From contig JAHRHY010000012.1 of assembly GCA_019671135.1 (NCBI GenBank), positions 1,240,001 to 1,304,000 of the forward strand: DNA of 64,000 nucleotides, in the 5' to 3' direction. The notes under the pieces were generated by a model. The model made no database searches, was not told the DNA's origin, and saw only the letters and a program-made list of their open reading frames with translations. The stretch is from Linnemannia hyalina. Lineage: Eukaryota > Mortierellomycota > Mortierellomycetes > Mortierellales > Mortierellaceae. Shown here in pieces: positions 32,412 through 46,144 of this stretch. Position numbers and translations under genes: made by a program. Numbering within the stretch: position 1 is the first letter of the stretch; the number at the start of each line of letters is the position of its first letter.

Positions 32412-34093
32412 ATGGACACATCAACAAAGCCAGAGCAGCAGGAGGAAAAGACACGGACACAGGAGGCAACTGCCAACATGGAAATTGATGCCGAGTCCAA
32501 GAAGCGACCTTCAGAGCTGGCTATTGAGGAAGACACCAAGGTCTCCAAGAAGCAGCATGTCGAGCCCGCCACTGCCAACGACAAACCACATGAAGAGAAG
32601 GGCACACCTGCTGCAACAACTCCAGAAGCAAGCAGCAGTAGTGGCGACAAGAAACAGGTCTCGAGCTCGAGAGATGTCAATGATCCAGATTCAAAACCTT
32701 TTGGTGGTCGTATCCTGACCGATGAGGCTAACGTCTTTGAGCAGAACGCATGGTATGATTACCTTTTCAAGATTCTTTCTGTTGAGATGATACATCTTTA
32801 CCGACTATTTAAACGACTGACACCAAGCTTTTTCACATTCTTATGACGCTATGTTTCGACCAACGTTGCAGGGATCACGCAGAATGGGGCGAGGAACAGG
32901 AACAACATGCGTTGAAGGAGATTGCTCGTCAGCAACAGGACCCAGTCCCTCAGGAATTGATCGAGACCTATCATGCAGAGGCGGCTGATAACTGGAACAA
33001 GTTCTATGCAAAGAACGAGAACCGGTTCTTTAAGGATCGTCACTGGCTCCGGATCGAGTTCCCAGAGCTCTTCCAGATGGTTGAAGCTGAAGTAAGTGTC
33101 TTCTTTATCATTAGACCTCCTTGCTTCATGGTGCTGACATTGATTTCGTCCTTTTTGAGTCGCCAAGAGACATGCTAATGACACACCAACCTTATTGGTT
33201 TGTGATAATTAGGCGGGAGAGAAGAATGTTATGGAGATTGGATGTGGCGCAGGAAACACCATGTTCCCATTGTTGAACGAGAGCAAGAACCCCAAGCTGT
33301 TTGTCTATGCCTGTGATTTCTCGTCAACGGCGGTCAAGGTGGTCCAGACTCACAAGCTTTATGATGAGAAACGAGGCAAGGCGTTTGTCTGGGATCTGGC
33401 GAGCGATGATATCCCACCCGAGGTTGAACCCGAGTCGATGGACGTGCTTGTCTTGATCTTTGTCTTTTCGGCATTGCACCCTGAAAAGTGGGACCAAGCC
33501 GTCAAGAACCTCTATAAGGTAACCATCTCATAACCATCTCATTCTTCTGTTGAAGCACTGTCAAAGAGAAAACGACCCACAAGACGCCGACCTTGACCAA
33601 TATTCGCCTTTATGTACAATAGCTCCTAAAGCCAGGAGGATTGATTGTATTCAGGGACTATGGACGGTACGATATGGCACAGCTGCGGTTCAAGAAGAAC
33701 CGACTTCTCTCTGACAACTTTTATGTCCGTGGCGACGGAACCCGCGTGTACTTTTTCGAATCAGAGCAGCTTGTCCAGTTGTTCGGATCCAAATTTACGA
33801 TTGAACAGAATGCAGTTGACAGGCGGTTGATTGTGAACCGGATGCGGAAAGTCAAGATGTACAGATGTTGGCTGCAGGCCAAGTTCAGGAAACCGTTGGA
33901 GGGCCAATTGCCTAGCGCACCTTCAGCGACGACTGTCAAGACGACAGGGGATGATGATGATACCATCAAGGATACAGTTGTTGATACCTCGTTTTCTTTG
34001 GATACGCCTTCTGACTCCCCTGGTGTTGGGTCTAGCAGTAGCGGCGCCCTTGGAGGCGGCGACAAGCAGGAGAAGGAGGAGGCTTCTTCATAA
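32412..34093 (+). CDS. tRNA N3-methylcytidine methyltransferase (Trm140/METTL2-6-8 family)
   Basis: Four exons (32412-32752, 32872-33091, 33213-33518, 33623-34093) give 445 residues. A charged N-terminal extension of about 105 residues precedes the family core [20 protein letters not shown]. Next come [19 protein letters not shown], the S-adenosylmethionine motif [16 protein letters not shown] and CDFSSTAV. The late motifs [20 protein letters not shown] and [12 protein letters not shown] are diagnostic of METTL2/6/8 and yeast Trm140. These enzymes methylate C32 of tRNA-Thr and tRNA-Ser to m3C. The tail after residue about 380 is acidic and Ser-rich. Unlike budding-yeast Abp140/Trm140, no actin-binding fusion or programmed frameshift is seen. 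Frame continuity supports all introns. Confidence 0.93.
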
Positions 34094-34117
34094 CCAGTGT
34101 ATGAATAAAACAAAGCG

Positions 34118-34184
34118 ACGCGCCTCATTTTCCCTGAGTGTCCGTTAAATTAAATCACGTGATGTTTTCGCTCTCCCAGACGCG
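34118..34184. promoter_or_regulatory. Two ACGCG cell-cycle box cores in the PCNA promoter
   Basis: ACGCG occurs at 34118-34122 and 34180-34184, with CACGTG between them near 34157. ACGCG is the core of the MluI cell-cycle box bound by MBF/E2F-like regulators at G1/S in fungi. The sites fall in the 215-bp gap just before PCNA, a classic target. Confidence 0.45.
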
Positions 34185-34308
34185 ATTGTTTTGTTTTTTC
34201 TTCAGGACGTGTTCTTTACAAAAAGGGGAGGACGGTTGTTACTTTTCTCTTCTTTCTTCACACTCTCAATCAACTCCTCTCCTTCACCCACACACATTCA
34301 TATTCAAC

Positions 34309-35571
<1,263 letters not shown>

Positions 35572-35819
35572 GCCAGTTGTCTTTTTCAGGAAAACAACAG
35601 CAAACACACGGACGACAAGGATATCTTTTTTTTCGAGTAGGAGACATTTGCAACAGAACAAACACAAAAAATAATAATTGCATCCAAAGAATAACAAGGC
35701 GGCTCGGGTGTGAGTAGTTAATGGAGTTTTCTTATTTTATTTTTGATGACAATAATGTACAAGGATTAGGGCGAAAAAACTTAAAGAGAAGGAAGAAAGA
35801 AAAGAGGAATGCCGGAAAC

Positions 35820-38215
35820 TCAAATCGCTCCCTCAACGTCGGCAACTGGCTGTACCTCTTCAAAGACACTGGATCCAGAAGCTGCGGCGAGTCTCCCATC
35901 CTCAGGAACAGAAACAGCAGAAGGAGGAGTAAACACTGCAGCTTCAACTACAGGTTTCCTTGCAGATGCCGCTGCAGCTGCAGCTGCAGCCTGAGCAGTC
36001 ACCAGGATCGGCAAAGCACCAAACGATGCCGAGGACCCAGACGAGAACGGTGATCCACCATTCTTCTTGCCAATGAACCCACTCTTGAACTGTGCACTCG
36101 TCGTCGATGCCGCTCCTGCTCCCATGTTTGAGGAACTCCCACTGACCATCAGGAAGAGCTTTTCGAGTGGCAGGAGAAGACCCAACAGGAGACAGACCAG
36201 CGAGACTGTCAGGACTTGCATCTTTGTGTACTGACGGATGGCCAGAAACTTTGACACGGTCCGGATAGTCTGGCGCGAGTTGCTGAACGTTGTGGCCAGA
36301 TAGCTGACCGACGACGAGGATCCTTTCGATTCCTGTGCCGTTGAGTTATTGCTGTAGGGCTGAGATGATGACCTTGGAGCAGACGAGGTTTTGGCAGTGA
36401 AGAGGGTTGGGTAGGAGCCAGGCGAGGACGTCGTGGACGATGTTGTAGAGCTGGCAGAAGGTCTCCGGCCAGCAGCAATAGCCGCAGCGTGCACATGGGC
36501 GACACTAGGTCTCCTCTCTTGCTGCTGTCCTTGTGGAAGCTGTTGACGGGAAGGGGCAGAGCGCGTCGAGGAGGTGCGAGAGGACGATCCAGACGAGCAG
36601 TTAGATGAAGAAGAAAGCGATCCTCCATCGTCCTGAGGCTCCCGCATCGACAATGTGGACGACGATGAGCATTGGATAAAGGTTTCCACAAGCCTCCGGC
36701 GATCAATCTCTTTCCACTATTTCAAAAAGAAACAAAAAAAAAAGGTTAGTAACGCGTTCTTTATGTCTACTGTGCGGGCCGATCAGGTAGTAATAGGGAC
36801 ACTTACGGTAACAGCATCAATATGCCGACTTTCTGGCTCGGTCAAGGACACGCTCTGGAGAAGGAAGCGATCCTGAGGGTTCACCCAGCTCTCGCAGCGA
36901 ACTATAATTGTATTTGGAAGGACAATAAAGTCAGTCAGTCTCCATCTCATGTACCCATTGACAGGAACTTCTGACATACACGTGAAGAGAACTACGTACC
37001 AAAGACTTCGATGGATTGTCCAGGTGCGAGAACACCAAGGACTGGCTTCACAGAGTAACGCAGTGGAGCATTAGTCTTGAACTTGTAACCAACAGGTGTA
37101 GCATGCACGTTTTTGATCTTGAGCTTTGACACCAATCCAGAGGAAACCTTGGATGCTATTTTTCGAACATTGATAAAAACGTGGACACGTTAATGATTCT
37201 GTGTGGATGAAAGAACGGGCCGACGCATTCTCAATGCTTGTTTCAGGGTGAGAGAGGACACGAGATTCCTTGGATTGTGTGTGGGATACATATTACAGGA
37301 GAGAAGAATCGCTGGTCCCTCTATCTTCCTTCTCTTCCATGGTGCAATGACCACTTTTGCCCTTCCCTCCTTTTGAATAGATGGTCCCAAAAAAATCATG
37401 CCTGATTTGTCGAATTAGAAAAACAAGCAGCATTCCACTTCTTACACGTTTCCCACCCTGTCCAGATCGAAAATCTCCATCCGAGCCCTTTGCTTTGCCT
37501 CTTTTGTTATTTTTTTCTGCGCATCGTCATGACTCCTTCGGGAGAATAAAAGGAGACGTGCAGATACGCACAAAAGCAGACAGGTAGAATAGGAAATATA
37601 ATAAGCAAATAATACAACCCAACAACCCAACGTGCAACAATTCTTTGTATCTCTTCCTCTGTTTGTTTTGGTGGTGCTGAACTGTTTGCCGCCGTCCGTT
37701 TGTTTGTTTTGTAGTCCGTTCATCATTTCCAGTCAGGCTGCATCGGAACAATAACCGTGCATTCAAAGAATTGCGTACTGTGTTTTGCTAACGAGGCGAA
37801 GCAATTGAAACACACACTTAAGCATTGCCCCTCTATTTTTTATGTAACTTGTGGGGAAGGGGGGCTGACCAAGGGGAATGATAAAAAAACAAACGTGTGT
37901 ATGTTGTGATCTCCTCGGAAGCAGGGGAATGATTGCTGCTGTTGTTTGTTGAGTTGTTCCTTCAATTTTTTTGCTGAGTTGGGGGAGGTGAAAAAGGGAC
38001 TGGGCTGAGTTCTATTGGCACCGTTATCCAGGATGGGGCAGTGACGGTCTTCATATGTCATCTGTCGGGGGTGAAAAAAAGCGAAGTTTGCTCGTACCTG
38101 TGAATTGAAAAGTCTGTGGCGAGATGCGGAGGATTGCAGATGTTGTAGAGGAGGCGGCTTGGGCGATATTGTTGTTGGTTGCTGAACCCGAAGCGGGTGC
38201 TGTTGTGGTCGTCAT
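35820..38215 (-). CDS. VAP/Scs2-like MSP-domain ER membrane protein with a C-terminal extension
   Basis: Four exons (38215-38098, 37155-37000, 36901-36807, 36716-35820) give 421 residues. The MSP fold runs from ILRISPQTFQFTG through KIKNVHATPVGYKFKTNAP, RYSVKPVLGVLAPGQSIEV and SWVNPQDRFLLQSV to HIDAVT. VAP proteins sit in the ER membrane and recruit FFAT-motif lipid-transfer proteins at contact sites; the conserved KTNAP and basic face fit this. A Ser/Gln-rich linker follows, then a hydrophobic helix at about 289-314 (VLTVSLVCLLLGLLLPLEKL). Standard VAPs end at that helix. This one has another 107 residues, including a seven-alanine-plus stretch, a striking difference. Intron 1 is 942 bp. Confidence 0.86.
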
Positions 38216-41200
38216 GGGCACGGGTGTGTGTATGTTTTGTTATATAGATCGAGAAAATAAAGGCGGTGGCGAGAAGGACACGAAGGAAAAGAGGATGACG
38301 GGGCGTGTGTTGTCGAGTGTTGAGGAAGGATGAAATAAAATTTAAAAAAACGAATGAAAAGTCGAAGAGGGCGGGAAGAGGATTGATATACTGTTTTTAG
38401 GGTTGTGCTATTGTTGGGGGACAAGGAGGAGGTGGCTGGATCACGCTGCCTGGTCGTGTGTTATACAAAAATATTATTAGCGAAGGAAAAGAGTGTGCTT
38501 GGCTAAGACTCCAAGAGGATTTCTCGCGGGATAGCAGGTTCCTTGTTGCTGCGGGAGGTGTTGTTGTTGTCTTGGCGAGAAGGAGTTGTCTGGTGAATGA
38601 CTTGAGTTGGAGTGAATGCGATGTAATGAAGCGAAGAAGAAGGAGCGATGGGCAATGGTCCAACGTGGTCAAAGGAAAAGAGAAAAAAGTCAAAAGACGA
38701 GTCACAATGAAAAGGGAAATTGAAGAAAAGGGTGGCAGGGGAAGAAAGGGGAGTAAAAATGAAATGGAAAATATGGAAGGAAGAAGGAGAGGAAGAGGAG
38801 AAAGAGAGGAATGAAATGAACAAAGAAAAGTGAGAGAAGAGTTGTAGAAGGACATGAAAAGGAAGAGGAAGAAAATAGGCGAAGTCGTACAGGTCAGGCA
38901 CACGGCGATTACAAGACGGAGGAAGTTGGGGCAGGAGACATTGCATCGCATCACCCGCGCTGTGTCATTCATCCAACAAAAGTCGACTCGACATTATTTG
39001 GGTTTTGGGGTGATGGACGCCCCGAAAGGAGGCTTTATTCATTCATTATATTCATTCATTTCCCTGTACTCTCAACGAATAGGAACAGCTCTTCTGTTCA
39101 ACCAGTTCACCATTATTGCGAGAAAAAAGAAGCAAAAGGGTCATGGGAAAGCCAGAAGGTACAAACAACAACTTGCAAATGACTTCGTTTCGTCGTTGTA
39201 GCGTTCTCTTTCATTTTCATTTGTGCTCTCGTTCGTTCGTTCGTTCGTTCGTTCGTTCGTTTGCTCTCTTTTGTTCAACGGGGTTGTGCACTGACTTGAC
39301 TCAACTTCATTTTGAACCGATGTATCATCCCAATTGATAGTCCCGCCCATTTACTAAATGACCTTGATCCCCTTTTCTCTACTCCACATCCTCCTGCATT
39401 CCACCCCTTCCTTCTCACTCTTTTTTTTTTTTTGCTGTTCCCCACCACTCTGTTGCGCTACTTGTGTATTTGTGTTGTCCTCCGCTTCTGGTCGTATTTC
39501 GCATTTGTAACCAGCATGACCGATTATGTTCTAGTGTATGAGAGGCTAGGTATTTGTGGGGTTGCAGCTTATTTACACCTTATTTTTTTCAATGGGGGAA
39601 AGAAAAAATCTAGCTGACAGATCGATCTTCTTCTCCCCACCACCAACCCAACCAGATTTCCTTTTTCTCTGAGCCTGAACCAGACATGATCGAAATGAAT
39701 ACACTTTCATTGAATAAGCCCTTTTCTATACCTGCATTTCAACTTACGCCGTGGGTGTTTGTTATTCAGAGATTACCCATGTGGCCATATTCTCGTTTGT
39801 ATTTGTACCTCCACCTTCACCCCGATCAAGAGGGGTCATGATCCATTCAAAATAAAGTAGCAAATCTCTCTCTCTCTCTCTTTAGGCGTTTCAACTTTCA
39901 AGCCAAATCCATCTTGGCTGAGACTGACACAACTGACCACCATCGAATGATGCTCAGGAAATTCAGCCAGGTACTCAACATTTTCTTCGGGAGGGGTGGA
40001 GAGGTAGGGGATGGCTGGTTCCCTCGGCACCCGGCGGGCGGTGGCATGATGTCACTCACTTGACACCCCCTTCCCCTCAGCCCTCAAAGCTTCCCCCAGC
40101 TATACGTAAAAATATACGTACTTTCAGTTCTTCCGCATCTTTCGTTTCTTTTCTAAATGTTTTGTTATTTACTCACGTCTGTTGTTTTCTTCGATCATCT
40201 CATCTCATCATTTTTTTTCTCGCTCGGCTGATACCTCCAACTCGCATTTATGCAGCTTTTATTTTCATCCTTCCCCAAAGAGGCGAGATGCTGCACAAAC
40301 AAAATAATCATCCCATGGTCACACGAAAACGCTTACCTTCAACCTTTGGGGACAAAGGAGGGCTGGTCGTTTTCGCGGTCTGCATTCTGGCTCGTCTTGT
40401 ATCCCAACTTTATTACAAAAATATCGAGCGCTTGCCTTTTTCATTTGTGTTTTGTATGGGTCGGACTGCAACCTGTTTTCTTTCTCCACATTTCTTTCTC
40501 TCGCACATGGTTTGTTTGTCCTTTCTTGGTGTCTTGGCAACAAGGTGCTGATATGTTTGAAGCATGAGTGAAAAAGGTGTTTGTCAGGCACAAAATTGAA
40601 AAAGGCAGTTTCAGTGACCAGCGCGGATAATCACTTGCAAATGAGAAATATATGTATTGAACGTGGTCGTTTTTCACTTGACGGTGTTCGTTGTTTTCTT
40701 GTCTGAAGAAAAGAGAAGGACAGGGGATGTTCTGCTTGTGTTCACAAACTTTTCTTTGAATGATCTACCTGACGAAAAGTACCTGTAGAAGGAAGTCCTT
40801 GAAGAGCAAGGGCGAAACGAGACTGGCCAGAAAAAAAAAAGAAAAAAAAAAGAAAAAAAAAAAAAACACATTTAGAATCGTTAAAGTAACCTTCACGGCC
40901 GCCAATTGGTGCCGATTGCTGTACATGGACAGGATACATGAAAAAGATGCAGCCCCAAGGGAATTCAAAGAAAAGGTTGGGTCGTTTCAAACGAAGGTCG
41001 CGAAATGGTTTTTTTTTCTCGCTAGAAGGCAACAAGTATGCGGTTCGTGACAATCTCAAATATTATCTCCTCTTTTACTTCAGTTGGTGGCGCCTCTTTC
41101 TATTTCGTCTTGCGTTCATTTGTTGAATCTTGGCCAGTCAGCGAACGAATGGGCAAGACCCTCCCTTTCGTCGTCCGATAATCACACATTATTACTGTTA

Positions 41201-41835
41201 TTTATCTTCAGTGGAGGGAAAATCCATCTTACTATCATCCACTTCAATCTCTTATCAATAAGATGAGAAAATGTGGTTTTGGTGATTCTTTCTTTAGTTA
41301 ATGCAGAGAACTGCATTGAATGGTCAACGGCACGGTGACGTTTCCATCGGTGTAGCGTAAGATTTCGGAGGGAACAAAAAAAATACTTCAGCGCACAGCA
41401 CACGTTCAAGGAAAAAATAGGGTTGGGCAAAATGAACCACGGAAACAAGATCAATAAACGCGACGGGAAGAATAAATTATGAACAAAGTGCCATCAATTG
41501 ATCAAGAAGAGGGGAGAGACAAAGAGAAAAGGTGTGCTCCATACTGGTTGTTCGTCTTTTTCTCTTCCTTCTGCTCTCCCATCGCTCCAATCTAATCAAT
41601 GACTACTTTTTACTGCTTTTCATATCCTGGTTTAATAGTTAGATGACAATTCTAATGAAACGCCCCATGGAGGATACTTTGTGTTTTGTGTTTTTGTTGT
41701 TATTTTGAATGTTAGAGTAGGGCGGGGTTCTTTGGTTTGTTGTTTGTTGCTTGCTTGGGCCGAAATGTGAGGGAAAGAAAAGACGGACTAGCTGTAACTT
41801 TTGTTGTTGGACTGATGCGGGATCAATATGGAACT
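38216..41835. other. 3.6-kb intergenic region, no gene recognised
   Basis: This lies upstream of the VAP gene and downstream of COX6B, both on the minus strand. It holds purine-rich blocks (38600-38900), a GTTC repeat and a poly-A/AG stretch at 40830-40866. Open frames inside are short and show no family motifs. A silent long RNA or degraded gene cannot be excluded. Confidence 0.5.
39231..39260. repeat. (GTTC)n microsatellite
   Basis: Seven or more GTTC units in the intergenic region upstream of the VAP gene. Confidence 0.9.
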
Positions 41836-42730
41836 TTAAACGGTAACCTTGAAGGGGAGGGTTCCCTCCTCGCGCTGCTCATCCCACTTGGCAACCTATT
41901 CGCACGAACAAACGGACAGAATACAACGACGCCGTTAGTACCATGAACTATATCCTTGTCCGTTGTCCTGCTCTTGATCCCGATGATAACAAATCGCTTT
42001 TCCCAATGGCAATGTCAAGATATTGTCCGAAAGTTGAAAAAAATAGAACGTACCCACTCGTTGGGGCAGATGCTCTTAAAGGTCTTGAGGAACTGCTTGC
42101 AGCCAGTGAACTCCTCACCACGAGCGTTGATGCACTTGTAGTAATCGCTGTACGACTGCCAGCAGTGCTTGCTCTGGTTGGTGTTGGGGAAACGAGCGTC
42201 AAAGGGAGCTATTCGGTGGAACATGTGAAGATAAGGAGAATATGTCAGCATTGGTTGGTCAATTGAAACATCGGGGTCGAAGGATAGAGAAGAGGCGGTA
42301 CGGCAACAGGTCGCCAGGAGGGTGAGAGCTGCCGCTGTCGTCTTAAAGGAGCACGGAAACGAATTGTTACAAGACTCTCGTCCCGCTCCGGTTCAATTGG
42401 AAAAAAAGCCGATAGTTGTTCGCGTTGACGCGCCTGTATCCTTCAGTAGTAGCCTGCTACTCTTGGAGGTGTGCTCTTCCTGTTATTGAGTACTAGAACG
42501 CAAGCAGCTTCGTCGCTCGTCCTTGTCCCGGAAGCTGTGATACGGTCTGCAGGACGCGGAAAGGATCGGCTCCAAGCCTTGGTCCGCCTCGCATTGTCGA
42601 ATCCGGATCCGGCAGGTCGGCTTTTCTTTGCTGTCGAGCTGTAGATGTGGAAGATGGCGTATGAAGGTTGCTGGGAGTAGCGAGTGTGTAAAAAGTACGC
42701 ACCGGTCTCGATCTTGATTTCGTCAGACAT
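41836..42730 (-). CDS. Cytochrome c oxidase subunit 6B (COX12)
   Basis: Three exons (42730-42703, 42208-42054, 41895-41836) give 80 residues. APFDARFPNTNQSKHCWQSY, YYKCINARGEEFTGCKQF and SICPNEW are the twin-cysteine helices in a CX9C plus CX10C arrangement. The tail WDEQREEGTLPFKV is also standard. The protein enters the intermembrane space by Mia40-type oxidative folding and caps complex IV at the dimer interface. Intron 1 is 494 bp, three times longer than any exon. The short first exon (MSDEIKIET) matches the family start. Frame restoration across both introns makes the model firm. Confidence 0.96.
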
Positions 42731-44848
42731 GGTGGATAAGGTGATGTGTTTCCGGTGTGAGTGGTGGAGGGTTAAATCTAAAAGGGAAATCCGATCCGCT
42801 GTCGTCTTCTTTTTATCTTCCGATGCGCCGAGTTTGTAGGGACATTGGGCGTGCAAACCACGTCACCGAAGCGACACGATCGTGAGACCAATCTCCCATA
42901 TCCAGCAGTCCAGATCCGTGCACAGCCTCCCTTCTGCCAGCAGAAATGGTACCTTTTTTTGGCATGCGAGACCGAGAAGAGAGAAGATGCAGAGTTGATC
43001 GTTCCTCTCTTCACCATCTCCTTCCATCCTCTCCTCCTTCCCCTCAATCACGACCGTATCATCTGACGGCAGTTCACATTACGTATCGCATTTCGCTGCG
43101 GCCATATCCAAAGCCTTTTGTTCAAAATGAATAAAAGGCTTTGAGGTGTTTACTGATACTCAAACAAGCATGTTCTTCGGAATACCAAAGAGCGCGATAT
43201 GCGCCGTCTGAGAGTAGGGAGCGAAGCTACCCTCTTCCATGCGACCCATTAACAGGGAAACCCTGTTGTTGCGCGTCAACTGATCATATCACCTGGCCTC
43301 CTTCCTTTTTTTTCTCGCCACCAACACCTCTATTCACAACAATACAAATCCAATCACCAACCCAACATGCACTTCTATCACCAATCCCCCAGCAATATCA
43401 AACAACATATTTATTCTCGGCGCCAATATACCAGTGAGTCTTTCATGATAATCGAGCCGATTTTGTTCGTAAAGGCGCAGTATGTACAGTGTTTGCCACT
43501 CCTAAACATTCGCTAGCAGATCTAAATCACTAACTTGATGTTTTACACATGTTTGTTTTTCGTTCTAAGATCCGCGAATCTATCGCATTGCGCCACTGTC
43601 CTATCCGGCATCATGAGTCCGAATCCATCTAGTAAACTCAATATTACGCTCATGTTCAACCTCATTTCATTCCAATGCATATCCTCGCCCGGTCCATGCT
43701 GGAGTATTGTAAGTTTTCCTTTTTTTTGTTTTTTGGCTTTTTCGCTCTTTTTTTACTGCGTTGTGGATGGTCTTATTTTTTGTTCACTCTCACACACTCC
43801 ATATGATAACAAGAGCTTAATATCTCGATTCTAATTTTTCTGTTCCTTTTTTTTTTGTGATAGTTCGCCGGCGGCGGTCCCCTATATCGGCCCTTTTCCT
43901 ATTCCTTGACCTCCTTGATCCGCGGCGCCCGACGGCATCACCATGGACCACCGTCCTAGTTCCATCAAGCGAGATCCAATTGTACTACTACTTCCACGTT
44001 ATCAATTGCTCTACATCTTTACAGCCACCGATTAGCCGGGCCGATCTGGCACTATAAGCATCTCTCGGGATATAACGTCATGTTCTCATTACACTTATTG
44101 TAGATAAGACAAACAACATCAAAATGCATCTTCATCTCTTTTTTCCACTCACTCGTTACAAAGTTGCATCCTTACTAATGCAAAATAAAAACACATATCA
44201 ACAGAAAAAGAAAAACGACGGCAGATGTTCTGTTCTCTTTGGTCCTCAATAGCACATGAGAAAAAGTGCAAGGTGAAAAAAAGAGTATAGTTACCCAATG
44301 TTCATTTTTTTTACGTTTGTATATGTAAGGTCGCCATTATTTTCCAGCTAAGTTTGCAGGCGTCAGTACCTTGAACGCCAGCGATGAGGTGGAAGGACAC
44401 CGCTCAAGAATATCAAACAACGACCCGCGCACGACCCTGTACCAAGCGAGATACACCGCCCCCCGGCGTCTTCTTGTGTCTGTTCGAAGTCATTTTTAAC
44501 TCATTCCTCTGTGCATGGTACATTTTGAGTACTGGGTCGAACGCGCTCAGTTCTTTCTCTCTCACTCTCTCTCTCTCTATCTATCTCTTTTTCTCTCTAT
44601 CTCTGGGTTCAAAACGATTCTGCATAAACTATGCGACGCTTACCGGTACTGTCAGGTGAACTGCGACTTCACATGTATCTATCGCGGCTCTTGAATGCCT
44701 AACATCATTTCAGAACCGCGTCTTAATTTTTCGTGTTTCGTAATCATACCTTCATTCATAATGCGTTTTGATAATTATTTTGTTCGTTGCTCATTTCTTC
44801 CCCTCTACTCTCTTTTTACCTCGTGGAGGCGGTTGCCCATTGATGCAG
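42731..44848. other. Region upstream of COX6B with a doubtful short spliced frame
   Basis: The first few hundred bases are the COX6B promoter. An ATG at 43372 begins MHFYHQSPSN, with an RRQYT that could end a mitochondrial presequence, and runs to a GTGAGT donor near 43433. An acceptor-like TAAG near 43568 and further donor/acceptor pairs near 43710 and 43864 exist, but no joined frame gives a recognised protein. It may be a decayed gene. Confidence 0.25.
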
Positions 44849-45032
44849 GCCCGCTCGACGGAACCGAGAAGATCGTTGTTCCCGGTGCTGAGGATGGCGA
44901 GTACCGCACTGCCTTGACCGTGGCTGTTACCTTCAGCTTTGACCATCGCACCGTCGACGGCGCCGTTTATGCCCAGTTCTTGAAGGCCTTCAAGGGTTAC
45001 ATGGATAACCTCTTGAAGATGTTGTTTTGTAA
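44849..45032 (+). pseudogene. Orphan last exon of a pyruvate dehydrogenase E2 (dihydrolipoamide acetyltransferase) gene
   Basis: After a GATGCAG acceptor at 44842-44848 the frame reads PLDGTEKIVVPG, then LTVAVTFSFDHRTVDGAVYA and FLKAFKGYMDNLLKML. This is the C-terminal catalytic end of 2-oxo acid dehydrogenase E2; DHRTVDGA corresponds to the active-site DHRxxDG box. No E2 sequence precedes it locally. The expected stop after the last Leu is displaced: reading continues through TGT AAA, while TAA occurs one frame over at 45030-45032, suggesting an indel. The front part of an E2 gene at 56468-57175 ends exactly where this exon would join. It is read as one broken gene in two pieces, or as two damaged copies. 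Confidence 0.75.
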
Positions 45033-45297
45033 AGTGACTTTTCTCTCTCTCTCTTTTTCATACTTTTTTCCATTTCGTTTTTTGTTCACACATCCACATA
45101 GACCCCACCCCTCCATTCCTCTTCTTCCACAAAATAACCCGCTCCTGTTCAAGCCTTCTCTAATGTACACAACCTTTTACCCCTTCCCATGCCGTTACTC
45201 GTAACGGTTGCACAGCATCCAAATAAAAATCATATATTTGAAGAAAAACACAGGTTGGTCTTTTTATTATTGACTAAAGGGTAAGGAGGTGAACTAA

Positions 45298-46096
45298 TTA
45301 GAGGATGGCTAGAGCTGCAAGCAGACCAAGAGCCAGGGTCAAAATACCACTGGCAAGACCGTTCGCACTGTTTCCACTTCCGGATCCTCCTCCAGCCTTC
45401 AGACTGGCACAGGACAAGGCGCGGTCAGGGACAGGGGTAGTCGTATCGGCAGCAGTACAATTAGCGCTCGTCAACAGCTGCATGGTCTCATTCTTGGCAA
45501 TGTTACGGATCCAGTTATATTGCGATATCGTGAACAGTTCCGGATGGACAGCACGGACAAGGTCCTGAAGGACGGCGTCGTCCATGGCCACGGCGCCTCC
45601 GAACCAATCACGGCCGTCGTTGGGGTTGACCAGTCCATCTTCTCTAAAAACAGCCTTGTTCTGGATGAACTTCAGAGTGGATCCGGGTGCGGCTGTGGTA
45701 GAGAGTTGGTAATTCTCCAAGAAGGCGTCGTATGTAGATCCACTGACGGATTCATCAATCAGGATATCGACCGTCTGAACCGCGGTCGCAAAAGCAGCAG
45801 AGGTCGAGAAGCTAGAAGAATCAGTACCGTTAAAGAAGGTCGCACCAGCATCAGTGGAGAGAATACTTTTGTAAGTAGCACTCGAGAGGAGCCAAGATGC
45901 AGTGTTGTTGTTGTAAGAGGAAGGTGCGTCGTATGAAGCCCAGGCGATGATTGGTTTTGCGGTTGCTTTTGTTGTTGCGGCGGATTTGTAGCAGTTGTAG
46001 TTGTTGTTGATTGAGGCTGTGAGGGTTTGGGCGACTTTTTCGGCATTGAAGAACGTTGCGTAGAACTCGAGCCATTCCGCGCGCTGGAGACGGGAA

Positions 46097-46144
<48 letters not shown>

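Noticed and set aside
39836..40030. 64-codon frame on the minus strand
   Set aside because: No start context, splice partner or recognisable motif; kept as intergenic.
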